Position numbers and translations under genes: made by a program
In this document: positions 25,570 to 33,813 of the stretch, in pieces
Layout of the letters: every line of letters begins with the position of its first letter
Position numbering within the stretch: the stretch's first letter is position 1
Assembly (NCBI RefSeq): GCF_000378145.1
Contig: NZ_KB899297.1
Coordinates: 1 to 64,000, forward strand
DNA from: Saccharibacillus kuerlensis DSM 22868
Lineage (GTDB): Bacteria; Bacillota; Bacilli; Paenibacillales; Paenibacillaceae
DNA: 64,000 nt
Direction: 5' to 3'
Notes under the pieces: generated by a model
What the model was told of the DNA's origin: nothing
Databases searched by the model: none
What the model saw: the letters and a program-made list of their open reading frames with translations, nothing else

Positions 25570-26310
25570 CTACTCCCGGTAATGCGAAGTATCTCCATGC
25601 AGCTCTACCCGCATCCCGTCCGCATCGTATACAATCTTACACAGACTGGTCGACTCCAGTACCGGCGGCTGCCAAATTTCGGAAATCGGTCTCTGCCGGA
25701 ACGCCGTCATCAGCAGATTGAGACTTGCCGCGTGGGTTACGACCAGCACGCTCCGGCCATGATTTTCGTTCAGGATACGTTCAATCGCTGGCACAACCCG
25801 ATTTCCCAATTGCACAAAAGATTCCCCGTTGTCCGCCGGCTCATACAGATGCGGTCGGCTCCAGAACGTATCGTAAGCATCCGGTTCAGCAGCTCTAATC
25901 TCGTCGGCTCTTTGTCCTTCCCAGCCGCCCAAGTGAATCTCGCGCAGTTCGTCATCTGTCCGGATCTCAATCATTCTGCCGCCGCGCAAAATTTCGGCTG
26001 TCCGCACTGCCCGGGGACTTGAACTAGAATAGATGACATCCAGCGGCTTGTCCGCCAATGACTCGGCCAGCCAGCGGGCATGCAGCTCTCCCTTTTCCGT
26101 CAGCGGCGAGTCCATCCGTCCCTGCAGACGCCCTTCCTGATTCCAAAGCGTTTGACCGTGCCGCGTCAAATACAGCGTCGTGACCGGAGCTTTCCCGTCT
26201 GCCGGCCGGCTTCTTTTTGCGCGTGCGGCGCTCCGTCTGCCTTCTTCCGACTCTCCGGCGTAACTGCGTTCCTTGTCGAGCCGTTGATTATATTCCCGAT
26301 TATATTCCAT
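25570..26310 (-). CDS. Histidine phosphatase family protein
   Basis: 246 aa phosphoglycerate-mutase-like phosphatase. LTRHGQTLWN (RHG at 50-52) carries the phosphorylated His. ELREIHLGGWEG and VVTHAASLN supply the other active-site residues. The usual domain begins near residue 43, so the basic first 42 residues are extra. They contain the repeat EYNREYN, encoded by a short duplication. Substrate could be a small phosphate ester; GpmB/CobC-type naming would be guesswork. It heads left towards sstT and follows the spermidine-synthase-like gene in the same direction after a 37-base gap. Confidence 0.85.
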   Translation of the reverse strand: MEYNREYNQRLDKERSYAGESEEGRRSAARAKRSRPADGKAPVTTLYLTRHGQTLWNQEGRLQGRMDSPLTEKGELHARWLAESLADKPLDVIYSSSSPRAVRTAEILRGGRMIEIRTDDELREIHLGGWEGQRADEIRAAEPDAYDTFWSRPHLYEPADNGESFVQLGNRVVPAIERILNENHGRSVLVVTHAASLNLLMTAFRQRPISEIWQPPVLESTSLCKIVYDADGMRVELHGDTSHYRE

Positions 26311-26347
26311 TATGTATATTCACTCCCTACTCAGTTCTGGAACGGCC

Positions 26348-27097
26348 TCAGCCGAACATACTATCTTCCAGCACTGTTCCGTATTCCGGTTCAGATTCTT
26401 CGAATCCCGCCATTTTTCGTATTTTCGCTTCAATGGGCCTTTTCCCTCCGACTAGAATCCGATTCATCGGATCCCGCGGATCTTCCTGCCGCAGCCCGAA
26501 AGCCCGTACATGGGGGAAAACGTCCGCAAGCGTCGCGTAAATCGCCTCCGTCTTTGCGTCGCGGCGTCCCTGCCCGAACACGTTCAGCAGCAGAACACCT
26601 TGTTCATCCAACTTTCGATGGGCTGTAAGAAAGCACTCCCGAGTAAACAGATGCCACGGCGTACCTTTCTCCGTAAAAGCATCCAGCACTATATAATCCA
26701 ATAAACCGTCCGACTCGCGTTCCAACGAATCCCGACCATCCCCAATCTCTACATCGGCACCGACATATCCGAAATAGTTCCGACTGAGCTTGACAATTGC
26801 CGCGCTGATCTCAGCCGTTTTCACCGAACGATCCGCAAAATGTCCCGAAACCGTACCGATTCCGTGTCCGATTACGAATGCCCGTTCAAAAGAGAGATTA
26901 TTCTGTTCCATCAAATGCACAATCGCTCTCGGATATTCCAATACAATGCGAGAAGGATTTTCCAGATCCATCGCGCCCTGTACATCTCCATTGGAGAATT
27001 GAAGAATACGAAAGCATCCTTTTTCCCCATACAGCTCATTCGTATCGTAAACCGCAATCTCACTTTCCCGCTCCCGTTCCCGGTACAGCAGTTCCAT
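26348..27097 (-). CDS. Spermidine-synthase-like methyltransferase-fold protein
   Basis: 249 aa with the SpeE-like Rossmann order: ILQFSNGDVQGAMDL, AFVIGHGIGTVSGHFADRSV (SAM-like site, about 92-111), DVEIGDGRDSLERE, YIVLDAFTEKGTPWHLFTRE and LLLNVFGQG. GHGIGT replaces the usual GGGDG, and catalytic Asp positions are not all obvious. It may not make polyamines, and many such proteins are of unknown activity. ATG 27097 is chosen: GGAAGGAAG is 7 bases upstream. Divergent from the TetR gene. Confidence 0.75.
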   Translation of the reverse strand: MELLYRERERESEIAVYDTNELYGEKGCFRILQFSNGDVQGAMDLENPSRIVLEYPRAIVHLMEQNNLSFERAFVIGHGIGTVSGHFADRSVKTAEISAAIVKLSRNYFGYVGADVEIGDGRDSLERESDGLLDYIVLDAFTEKGTPWHLFTRECFLTAHRKLDEQGVLLLNVFGQGRRDAKTEAIYATLADVFPHVRAFGLRQEDPRDPMNRILVGGKRPIEAKIRKMAGFEESEPEYGTVLEDSMFG

Positions 27098-27220
27098 ACT
27101 TCGTCTTCCTTCCTGCAAAAACCAAACCCGGACTTTCGTCCGCGCTTTCAAGTTTTACTTATTGTAAAGGATATAATGTCCCTACGCAAAATTCGGAACA
27201 ATTCGGTACGCATTCGTTTA

Positions 27221-27250
27221 TTGCTTTTTTCCACACATCCGTGTTAAGAT
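27221..27250 (+). promoter_or_regulatory. Promoter of the TetR-MFS unit
   Basis: TTGCTT (27221-27226) and TAAGAT (27245-27250) are 18 bases apart and lead directly into the operator palindrome. Confidence 0.5.
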
Positions 27251-27251
27251 A

Positions 27252-27267
27252 CTGAACGAATGTTCAG
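27252..27267. promoter_or_regulatory. TetR autoregulatory operator
   Basis: CTGAAC-GAAT-GTTCAG is a perfect 6-base inverted repeat right after the -10 box. It resembles TetR-family sites of the TGAACNNNNGTTCA kind. It overlaps an in-frame ATG, which argues against translation starting there. Confidence 0.7.
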
Positions 27268-27286
27268 GATTCAGGGGGATGGTATT

Positions 27287-27877
27287 TTGAATAAAAAACA
27301 GCTGCAGAGCGAACAAACCCGCAAGCGCGTCGCCGACGCCGCGCGTCAATTGTTTGTGCAGAAAGGATATAAAGCAACTTCGATTGAAGACATTACAGAT
27401 GCGACAGGAAGCAGCAAAGGCAATATCTATTACCACTTCAAGAGCAAGGAAGGCTTATTCATCTATCTGCTTGACGAGTGGGATCGGGACTGGATTGCCA
27501 AGTGGCAGGAGAAAGAGCATCACTATACATCCGCTGCGGAGAAAATGTACGGATTCGCTGAACAGATGGTTCGCGAAGACCTGAATCATCCGCTGACCAA
27601 AGCCGTGGACGAATTTTTTGTCGGCGATGACAAAACGTCCGATATCGAGGAACGGCTGGCCGAGATGGTCGCCAATCATATCTCGTTCAACCGCAGCTTG
27701 ATCCAGCAGGGAATCGACAGCGGCGAGTTCAAACCAGGCGATGCCGAAGGCTTGGCCTATGTACTGGAAGCACTCGTGATCGGACTCAGCCAAGTGTCGC
27801 GCCGTGCGAGTCTGCAGCAGGCGCTGGATACGTACCGGCTGGCGATCGACGTGTTCCTGCACGGGATTGCGACATAA
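27287..27877 (+). CDS. TetR/AcrR family regulator of the adjacent efflux pump
   Basis: About 196 aa from TTG 27287, chosen because GGGGGAT sits 7 bases upstream and the alternative ATG at 27260 lies inside the operator. The helix-turn-helix (KRVADAARQLFVQKGYKATS, then IEDITDATGSSKGNIYYHFKSKEGLF) is textbook TetR. The ligand domain follows. It lies 56 bases upstream of an MFS exporter in the same direction, so it most likely represses both until a drug-like ligand binds. Confidence 0.9.
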   Translation: MNKKQLQSEQTRKRVADAARQLFVQKGYKATSIEDITDATGSSKGNIYYHFKSKEGLFIYLLDEWDRDWIAKWQEKEHHYTSAAEKMYGFAEQMVREDLNHPLTKAVDEFFVGDDKTSDIEERLAEMVANHISFNRSLIQQGIDSGEFKPGDAEGLAYVLEALVIGLSQVSRRASLQQALDTYRLAIDVFLHGIAT

Positions 27878-27933
27878 ATCAGCAGCATAAAATCAATTTC
27901 TTTCTCAACCGATAATCTTGGAGGATGTCCATC

Positions 27934-29166
27934 ATGACTTTAATGCTTCGCAACCGAGCCGCCTTGCTGCTGCTCATGTTCAATATTTTCCTCGTCTTTA
28001 CCGGGATTGGCTTGGTTGTTCCGATTATGCCGACTTACATGAATACGCTGAATATCGGCGGCGTCATCGTCGGTCTGCTTGTCGCTACGTTCTCCGTCTC
28101 GCAGTTGATCTGCTCGCCGATCGCCGGTCGACTGTCCGATCGACTCGGCCGCAAAAAGATCATTATCGCCGGCATGCTGATCTTCGCCGTATCGGAATTT
28201 CTGTTCGGCCTTGCCAATGCGCCTTGGCTGCTGTTCGTCTCCCGTATCCTCGGCGGCGTCGGTGCCGCATTGATTATGCCGGCCGTTATGGCCTACACGG
28301 CAGACATTACGTCCGACGAAGAACGTGCCAAAGGCATGGGCTTTATCAATGCCGCGATCACAACAGGCTTTATTATCGGCCCGGGCATCGGCGGCTTCCT
28401 CGCCGAATTTGGCATTCGCGTACCCTTCTTCGCAGCCGGTATAGCTGCGCTGCTCTCCGGCATCGTTACGCTGCTTGTGCTTCCGGAATCGCTCAGTCAT
28501 GAGCGCAGAGCGGAGATTGCTGCAGCGGCATCCGGCAAACGCGACAGTCTGCTGAAACAGCTGATGACGTCGTATCGAACGCCGTATTTCCTCAGCCTGG
28601 TTATTGTGTTCGTCAGCGCATTCGGACTGGCTAACTATGAGACTGTATTCGGATTGTTCGTCGATCACAAGTTCGGCTTCACTGCGCGCGACATCGCCAT
28701 CATTATCACGTTTGGCTCTATCGCCGGCGCAGTCGTGCAGGCGACCGTATTCGGCTGGCTGCTCAACCGCTTCGGCGAGCAGCGGGTCATCTCCATCTGT
28801 CTGGCCGCCGCCGCCGTATTCGTGCTGATGACGCTCTTCGTACACCAATATTGGTTGATCGTCACCGTCACATTTATTGTCTTCTTGGCGATCGATATTT
28901 TACGGCCGGCGATCGGTACGCAGATTTCCCGCCGTGCGGGCGATCAGCAGGGCTTTGCAGCCGGTCTGAACTCCGCTTACACCAGCCTTGGCAATATTGC
29001 CGGACCGATCGTTGCGGGATCGCTGTTTGATGTTAACATCAATTATCCGTACGCAGCGGCAGCGATCGTCCTGTTCCTCTGCTTCCTGCTGGTGCTTTAC
29101 GTTGCCCGCAGCGACCGCAGAAGGGCCAAAGCTCTGGCCGGACCTCAAGCGGTCAAACACTTGTAA
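27934..29166 (+). CDS. MFS multidrug efflux transporter
   Basis: 410 aa with 12 predicted helices, DHA1 group. Motif A GRLSDRLGRKKI (between helices 2 and 3) and motif C-like GPGIGGFLAEFG (helix 5) are the drug:H+ antiporter signatures. A second motif-A-like stretch is weak. ATG 27934 is chosen since GGAGG is 10 bases before it; the ATG at 27925 would be almost on top of the site. Same transcript as the preceding TetR. The substrate is unknown. Confidence 0.9.
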   Translation: MTLMLRNRAALLLLMFNIFLVFTGIGLVVPIMPTYMNTLNIGGVIVGLLVATFSVSQLICSPIAGRLSDRLGRKKIIIAGMLIFAVSEFLFGLANAPWLLFVSRILGGVGAALIMPAVMAYTADITSDEERAKGMGFINAAITTGFIIGPGIGGFLAEFGIRVPFFAAGIAALLSGIVTLLVLPESLSHERRAEIAAAASGKRDSLLKQLMTSYRTPYFLSLVIVFVSAFGLANYETVFGLFVDHKFGFTARDIAIIITFGSIAGAVVQATVFGWLLNRFGEQRVISICLAAAAVFVLMTLFVHQYWLIVTVTFIVFLAIDILRPAIGTQISRRAGDQQGFAAGLNSAYTSLGNIAGPIVAGSLFDVNINYPYAAAAIVLFLCFLLVLYVARSDRRRAKALAGPQAVKHL

Positions 29167-29225
29167 GATAGCTTCTGCGTTTGTTATCCAAATTCGAAAG
29201 CGAGTTTGGAGACAAGGTTGAATAC

Positions 29226-29276
29226 AAAAAAGGACTTCGTTTCTCCGCGTCAAGGCGGTGACTCGAGGTCCTTTTT
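29226..29276 (+). terminator. Terminator of the MFS gene, overlapping the end of the CDF gene
   Basis: AAAAAAGGAC..CG pairs with CG..GTCCTTTTT. It overlaps the 3' end of the convergent CDF gene. Confidence 0.7.
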
Positions 29277-30173
29277 GATTGATTTTTCAGGTTTAATTTC
29301 AGGTTCAATCTTAGGTTCCACATGTACACTGACAAAGTGAATACCGTGCTTCTCCTTCATCTCCGCTTCAATCAAATCGGCAATATCATGCCCTTCAACA
29401 ATGGTCAATTCTCTGGGTACCTCAACGACCACATCAAGTACAGTCTGACTTCCGCTTACCCGGGCTTTGAGTTCACGCACAGTCTCCACTCGGTCGATCC
29501 GCGCGATCGTCTGTCGAATGATCGCCAATTCTTTTTCATCGAAACCGTCGGTCAAGCGGTGCAGCGAGTCGCGCAGAATTTCCCAAGCCGTCTTGCAGAT
29601 AATCAATCCTACGACAAATGCCGTAACCACATCCAGCCAAGGCATTTGCAGCTGCGAACCGAGAATGCCTACTGCCGCGCCCAAGCTGACCAGCGCATCC
29701 GAGAGATTGTCTTTGGCGGCCGCCATCAGCGCTTGGCTGCCTGTGCGGTTCGCCAGATCGCGGTTGTAGCGATAGACGCCGTACATGGCGATCGCGCTGA
29801 ATAGGGCGACTCCGGCTGCCCAGACGTGCGGCGCTTCCTGACTCCCTGCGGACAATGTCCGGGCTGCGCCGAGCAGCACTTCAATTCCGATAAAAGCCAT
29901 GATGACAGATGCGATCAACGCCGCTACTGTTTCCGCACGGAAATGACCGTATGCATGATCCGCATCCGGCGGCTTGCGCGAAATCCGAAGTCCGATCAGC
30001 ACGGCGATCGAAGCTACGATGTCGGTCAAGTTATTTAATCCGTCCGCACGAAGCGCGCTGGACAGAAACAGATATCCGATGGTCAGCTTGAGTGCAGATA
30101 GAATGATATAGGCAAATATACTGACCCACGCTCCGCGCTCGCCTTCTTTGATTCTGTCGTAGATATCGACCAT
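29250..30173 (-). CDS. Cation diffusion facilitator, probable Mn/Zn exporter
   Basis: 307 aa. Six helices, then a cytoplasmic metal-binding domain (about 210-290). Helix 2 carries ADGLNNLTD and helix 5 AKDNLSDAL (Asn/Asp and DxxxD metal sites). A His-containing DADHAYGHFRAET loop follows helix 2. The DxxxD pattern resembles the manganese exporters MneP/MneS of Bacillus subtilis, but zinc or iron cannot be excluded. The C-terminal EPKIEPEIKPEKS repeat is unusual. Convergent with the MFS gene. No metalloregulator box was recognised upstream. Confidence 0.88.
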   Translation of the reverse strand: MVDIYDRIKEGERGAWVSIFAYIILSALKLTIGYLFLSSALRADGLNNLTDIVASIAVLIGLRISRKPPDADHAYGHFRAETVAALIASVIMAFIGIEVLLGAARTLSAGSQEAPHVWAAGVALFSAIAMYGVYRYNRDLANRTGSQALMAAAKDNLSDALVSLGAAVGILGSQLQMPWLDVVTAFVVGLIICKTAWEILRDSLHRLTDGFDEKELAIIRQTIARIDRVETVRELKARVSGSQTVLDVVVEVPRELTIVEGHDIADLIEAEMKEKHGIHFVSVHVEPKIEPEIKPEKSIKKDLESPP

Positions 30174-30355
30174 TGCGATGCCTCCAGCTTGTGTATTTCC
30201 GGAACGCTGTCCATCATAACAAGCCGGCTTGCAGTGGGTCTAGAGAAACATTATAGCCGCAGGGGAACGTTGTAAGCCCCGTGAAATAGTCTGTTGGCAG
30301 CTAAACTTTGTTGACTGCGGGCAAGATTATGTGATTTCCAGACATATTGCAGATA

Positions 30356-30541
30356 TTCTAACGAATCCTTGTCACGCTATTCACTCTCCAGAGAGCTTAT
30401 ATAAATTCTAACGAATCGTGATCACGCTATTTGAATCAAATTGTCTATAATTAAACGAGTTTTCAGTGAATAGAGTGATGAGGATTCGTTATATTTTAAA
30501 AAAGGCCAAAATATCGTGAATAGCGATATCAGGATTCGTTA
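30356..30541. repeat. Four-copy palindromic repeat array, TAACGAATCC type
   Basis: Two direct units near 30358 and 30407 (TAACGAATC-N7-CACGCTATT) are followed by two inverted units near 30470-30501 and 30517-30541 (AATAG-N7-GGATTCGTTA). Spacing within each pair is about 50 bases. The shared consensus, read in one direction, is TAACGAATCCTGATCACGCT followed by ATTCAC. No gene lies in the gap 30174-30717, and the rest of it shows nothing else. Confidence 0.85.
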
Positions 30542-30642
30542 GCTTTTTAAAAACCGCGGATTGCCGAATTTCAGCATACGACCGAATCGAATTTCTTAGT
30601 CTGCATCCCCGCTTCATTCGGGATCAGACTTTCAAAACCAAT

Positions 30643-30669
30643 AGAGCTCCGCCATGTCGGCGGAGCTCT
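30643..30669 (-). terminator. Hairpin after glpX
   Basis: AGAGCTCCGCC / GGCGGAGCTCT with a short loop lies 49 bases past the glpX stop. Only a broken T-run (ATTGGTTTT) follows on the minus strand. Confidence 0.6.
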
Positions 30670-30717
30670 GAATGTATGGAAGCGGAAAGGTTCGCTAACC
30701 CCGTCCAGTGAAACAAA

Positions 30718-31722
30718 TTACAGCGAAACCGCTTGTCCGATAGCCGGAATTTCCGGCAGACCCGCCGGGAACTGCTTCAGCGGCAGGTAATGCATGCTGC
30801 GGATGTAGCGGACGGTGCGGCTGCTGGCCCGCATGATGACAGAGTGCGTCTCGGCGCGGTCCTTGCCGATCATGCGGACGCCGTCGAGGAATTCACCGCT
30901 TGTGACGCCCGTCGCCGCGAACAGCACGTCGCCCGTGCCAGCCATATCCGCCAGCGTCAGTACCCGGGACGGATCTACAATCCCCATCGAGATGCAGCGC
31001 TGCCATTCGACCGGTCCATCCGGCAGCAGCCGTCCCTGCATGTCGCCGCCTAAGCATCTCATTGCCGCCGCAGCGAGAACGCCTTCCGGCGCACCGCCGG
31101 AGCCGAGGTACAGATCGACGCCGCTGTCCGGAAGAGCTGCGGCAATTGCACCGGCTACATCGCCGTGACCGAGCAGCTTGATCCGCACGCCGGCCGCTCT
31201 CAGTCGGGAGATGAGATCCGAATGGCGCTCTCGTTCCAGTACCATGACCGTTAGGTCGGACAACGCCCGGCCGGTATAATGCGCAGCCTTCTGCAGCGTC
31301 AGCTCGACCGGATCGTTCAAGCAGAGCTTACCAGCCAATTCGGGACCGCAGGCCAGCTTTTCCATGTAAATATCAGGTGCATGCAGCAGGCTGCCTCTCT
31401 CCGCGATGGCAATAACCGCCTGTGCATTGTGCAGACCGGCCGCTACCACTTCCGTGCCTTCCAACGGATCAACAGCAACGTCCACTTCCGGCCCTTCCTT
31501 AGTGCCTACCTTCTCACCGATGTACAGCATTGGAGCGTCGTCCATTTCACCTTCGCCGATTACGACCGTACCGTCGATGGAGACAGAATCGAACATCGAA
31601 CGGATTGCGGTTGTTGCCGCATCGTCCGCCGCATTTTTGTCCCCTCTGCCGACCCACTTTGCTGCCGCCAATGCTCCAAGTTCCGTTACTCGTACAATTT
31701 CCAGGGTCAATTCACGTTCCAT
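30718..31722 (-). CDS. glpX: Class II fructose-1,6-bisphosphatase
   Basis: Gluconeogenic phosphatase making fructose 6-phosphate, 334 aa. Metal and substrate motifs are clear: KNAADDAATTAIR, GTVVIGEGEMDDAPMLYIGE, VDVAVDPLEGTE and GSGGAPEGVLAAAAMR. ATG 31722 is preferred: GGAGGGG is 7 bases upstream, and TTG two codons earlier is too close. Third in line after ccpN and yqfL with a 225-base gap that shows no clear promoter. The neighbourhood suggests coordinated control of gluconeogenesis. Confidence 0.95.
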   Translation of the reverse strand: MERELTLEIVRVTELGALAAAKWVGRGDKNAADDAATTAIRSMFDSVSIDGTVVIGEGEMDDAPMLYIGEKVGTKEGPEVDVAVDPLEGTEVVAAGLHNAQAVIAIAERGSLLHAPDIYMEKLACGPELAGKLCLNDPVELTLQKAAHYTGRALSDLTVMVLERERHSDLISRLRAAGVRIKLLGHGDVAGAIAAALPDSGVDLYLGSGGAPEGVLAAAAMRCLGGDMQGRLLPDGPVEWQRCISMGIVDPSRVLTLADMAGTGDVLFAATGVTSGEFLDGVRMIGKDRAETHSVIMRASSRTVRYIRSMHYLPLKQFPAGLPEIPAIGQAVSL

Positions 31723-31947
31723 TTCCAATCCCCTCCATTCGATTCGTCGGGCGCCTTACGGCCGGGATATGCAGACAAGCCAAGTAAGCTGATTTGTCGA
31801 TTATGTACACTTCCCGATTCCCGCGTTAAAGCTTATAGATATCGAAAACACCAGATACTGCTGGAAGGCGTCTTCGAGTTCCATCATCGGTCCTTTGTTT
31901 CTTTTTGCCTGCCAAACGCTTATTTCGCTTCTATGTGCAAACTATGG

Positions 31948-32751
31948 TTACAGCTTGCCGAGGATCAGACTTGCCGTTTCCTCGATCGCTTTGTCCGTGA
32001 TATCGACGACCAGGCAGCCCAGCCGTGTATACAATGCTTCGGCGTATTCCAACTCTTCCTTAATTCGCTCAATACTGTCGTATTGGGAACCGACCGGAAG
32101 ACCCAAAGCCTTCAGACGCTCGGACCGAACCTTCAGCATGGCCTCCGGCGCGATCGTCAGACCGACCAAGCGCTCTCTCGGTAGCCCCAGCAGCTGCTGC
32201 GGAGGCGCGATCTCCGGCACAACCGGATAATTGACGACTTTCTTGCCCCGGTGAGCGAGGAAAATGCCCAGCGGCGTCTTCGACGTCCGTGAAATGCCCA
32301 TCAGTACAATATCGGCTTTCAGCATTGCTCCGAGGTCACGTCCATCGTCGCTGGCTACTGTGAATTCGATCGCTTCCATCCGCCGGAAATAGTTGTCGTC
32401 CATTCGGCGCAGTACCCCTGGACGACGAGTCGGCGGCGCTCCGCTGAACGTATCGATAAATGCCTGCATCATGGGGCCCATAATGTCCACGACCCGCACG
32501 TCCAGTCTTACCGCTTCCTCACGGATTGTCTCGCGCAGTTCCGGCTGAACGAGCGTATAGGCGACGAAGCCTCTGTGCTCGGCCGCTTCTTCCATCAGCT
32601 GCCTCAGCTCTTCTTCATGCCGGACGTTGCCATAGCGCTTGATCGAGACTTCCCTGTGTTCAAACTGATGGATAACGGCCTGCACGACGGCTTCCGCCGT
32701 ATCGCCGACCGAGTCCGAACAAATCGTAATAAATGGTGTGGCTTGTTCCAT
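31948..32751 (-). CDS. Pyruvate, water dikinase/PPDK regulatory protein (YqfL family, DUF299)
   Basis: Bifunctional Ser/Thr kinase and Pi-dependent phosphorylase controlling PEP-forming dikinases, 267 aa. ITICSDSVGDTAEAVVQA at the N terminus and the P-loop-like GISRTSKTP (152-160) are the family hallmarks; VVNYPVVPEIAPP follows. Starts 18 bases after the ccpN stop, as in Bacillus where ccpN and yqfL are co-transcribed. No PPDK or PEP synthase is in this window, so its target lies elsewhere. Confidence 0.93.
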   Translation of the reverse strand: MEQATPFITICSDSVGDTAEAVVQAVIHQFEHREVSIKRYGNVRHEEELRQLMEEAAEHRGFVAYTLVQPELRETIREEAVRLDVRVVDIMGPMMQAFIDTFSGAPPTRRPGVLRRMDDNYFRRMEAIEFTVASDDGRDLGAMLKADIVLMGISRTSKTPLGIFLAHRGKKVVNYPVVPEIAPPQQLLGLPRERLVGLTIAPEAMLKVRSERLKALGLPVGSQYDSIERIKEELEYAEALYTRLGCLVVDITDKAIEETASLILGKL

Positions 32752-32769
32752 CGTCTACGTATCCCCCCG

Positions 32770-33411
32770 TTATCCCGTCGTTTCGATATCGAGAAGAAGC
32801 TGGACGATGGCCGTCTTCGTCAGACGTCCTACGATAGCCGGCCTGCCGCCCGCTTCTTCCGGGCCGGCGTCGATCACCGGCAAACTGTCTACCTCGTGCA
32901 TAATCATCTTGTGCGCCGCTTCCAGCACTGATTCATCCGGCGATGTCGTCACAACTTTTGGAATACGAGTCATGACCATGCTGACCGGCATAGAAGCCGA
33001 AGCGGAATTCCCCAATGTGACTTTCAGGAAGTCTTTGCGTGATGCAACACCGGTAAGTCTTCCCTCTCCGTCACAAATGATCAGTGTGCCCACATTTTGC
33101 AAAAAGAGCGTTACGACCGCGTCCTGAATGGTCGTCGTCTCCCTGATAATAATGGGTACGGTTTGAATGTCCTTCACCTTGGCATCCCTCATCCGGTCGC
33201 TGCCATTTTCGCCGCCCGCAGCTTTTCGGCCGGGAAAATATCCGACTTTTGGCTTGGCATCGATATACTCCAGCATTACCAGCAGCGACAGATCCGACCG
33301 GATCGTCGGCCTGGACAATCCCAGACCCTCGGCGATCTGTTCTCCGGTAATAGGGGCCTGCTTTTTAACAACATCAACAATCTTCAACTGTCTTGCCGTC
33401 AATTCGATCAC
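32770..33411 (-). CDS. ccpN: CcpN-type transcriptional repressor (HTH plus two CBS domains)
   Basis: 213 aa. N-terminal winged helix (LTARQLKIVDVVKKQAPITG, then EQIAEGLGLSRPTIRSDLSLL). Two CBS domains follow (about 76-135 and 142-213; TIQDAVVTLFLQNVGTLII and MVMTRIPKVVTTSPDE). In Bacillus subtilis CcpN represses gapB and pckA under glycolytic conditions. GTG start at 33411 with GGAGGG upstream. Followed by yqfL and glpX, so it likely sits at the head of a gluconeogenesis-control operon. Confidence 0.92.
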   Translation of the reverse strand: MIELTARQLKIVDVVKKQAPITGEQIAEGLGLSRPTIRSDLSLLVMLEYIDAKPKVGYFPGRKAAGGENGSDRMRDAKVKDIQTVPIIIRETTTIQDAVVTLFLQNVGTLIICDGEGRLTGVASRKDFLKVTLGNSASASMPVSMVMTRIPKVVTTSPDESVLEAAHKMIMHEVDSLPVIDAGPEEAGGRPAIVGRLTKTAIVQLLLDIETTG

Positions 33412-33675
33412 GGCTACCCTCCGATTTCTTGCTTTCGCTTCAAGTTACGGTTCTCAATCGCTGTACCGCAATTGTCCACCGCCTCTGCGTAAACATATAA
33501 TACGACATTTATTGGTGAATTGAAACATATATGACGTACTATTGGGTCATTATTTTTACTTATAGATGTGTTAAGAAGCAATTATAGCTGATTTCACACG
33601 CATTTAAGCATCCTGATTTTGCATTATGTCATACTCTTGCACAGTAAAAATGCGACCTATTCTGACTCTAACAAA
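33412..33675. other. Intergenic leader of ccpN
   Basis: No gene is supported. A 61-codon minus-strand frame in the neighbouring stretch (33604-33789) runs through the terminator at 33676-33703. The sequence near ccpN should carry its promoter, but none was resolved. Confidence 0.4.
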
Positions 33676-33703
33676 AAAAGCGCACCTTAGAGGTACGCTT
33701 TTT
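33676..33703 (-). terminator. Terminator of the acyltransferase gene
   Basis: AAAAAGCG..ACCT pairs with AGGT..CGCTTTTT around TAG. A T-run follows on the minus strand. Confidence 0.8.
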
Positions 33704-33813
33704 AGAATGCGTTTTTTAAACCATAACTTTAAAGCACTTTTTCGAAACACCCTTTTCTCTTTCATGTCCCCACATACTTGATATGACATACCTGCTGCCG
33801 AAACTTCAATCCG

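Noticed and set aside
30356-30541. Phage or transposon attachment site
   Set aside because: No integrase or transposase gene and no tRNA gene in the vicinity; the units look like interspersed palindromes.
33604-33789. 61-codon minus-strand frame
   Set aside because: It spans a clear terminator and lacks a ribosome binding site.
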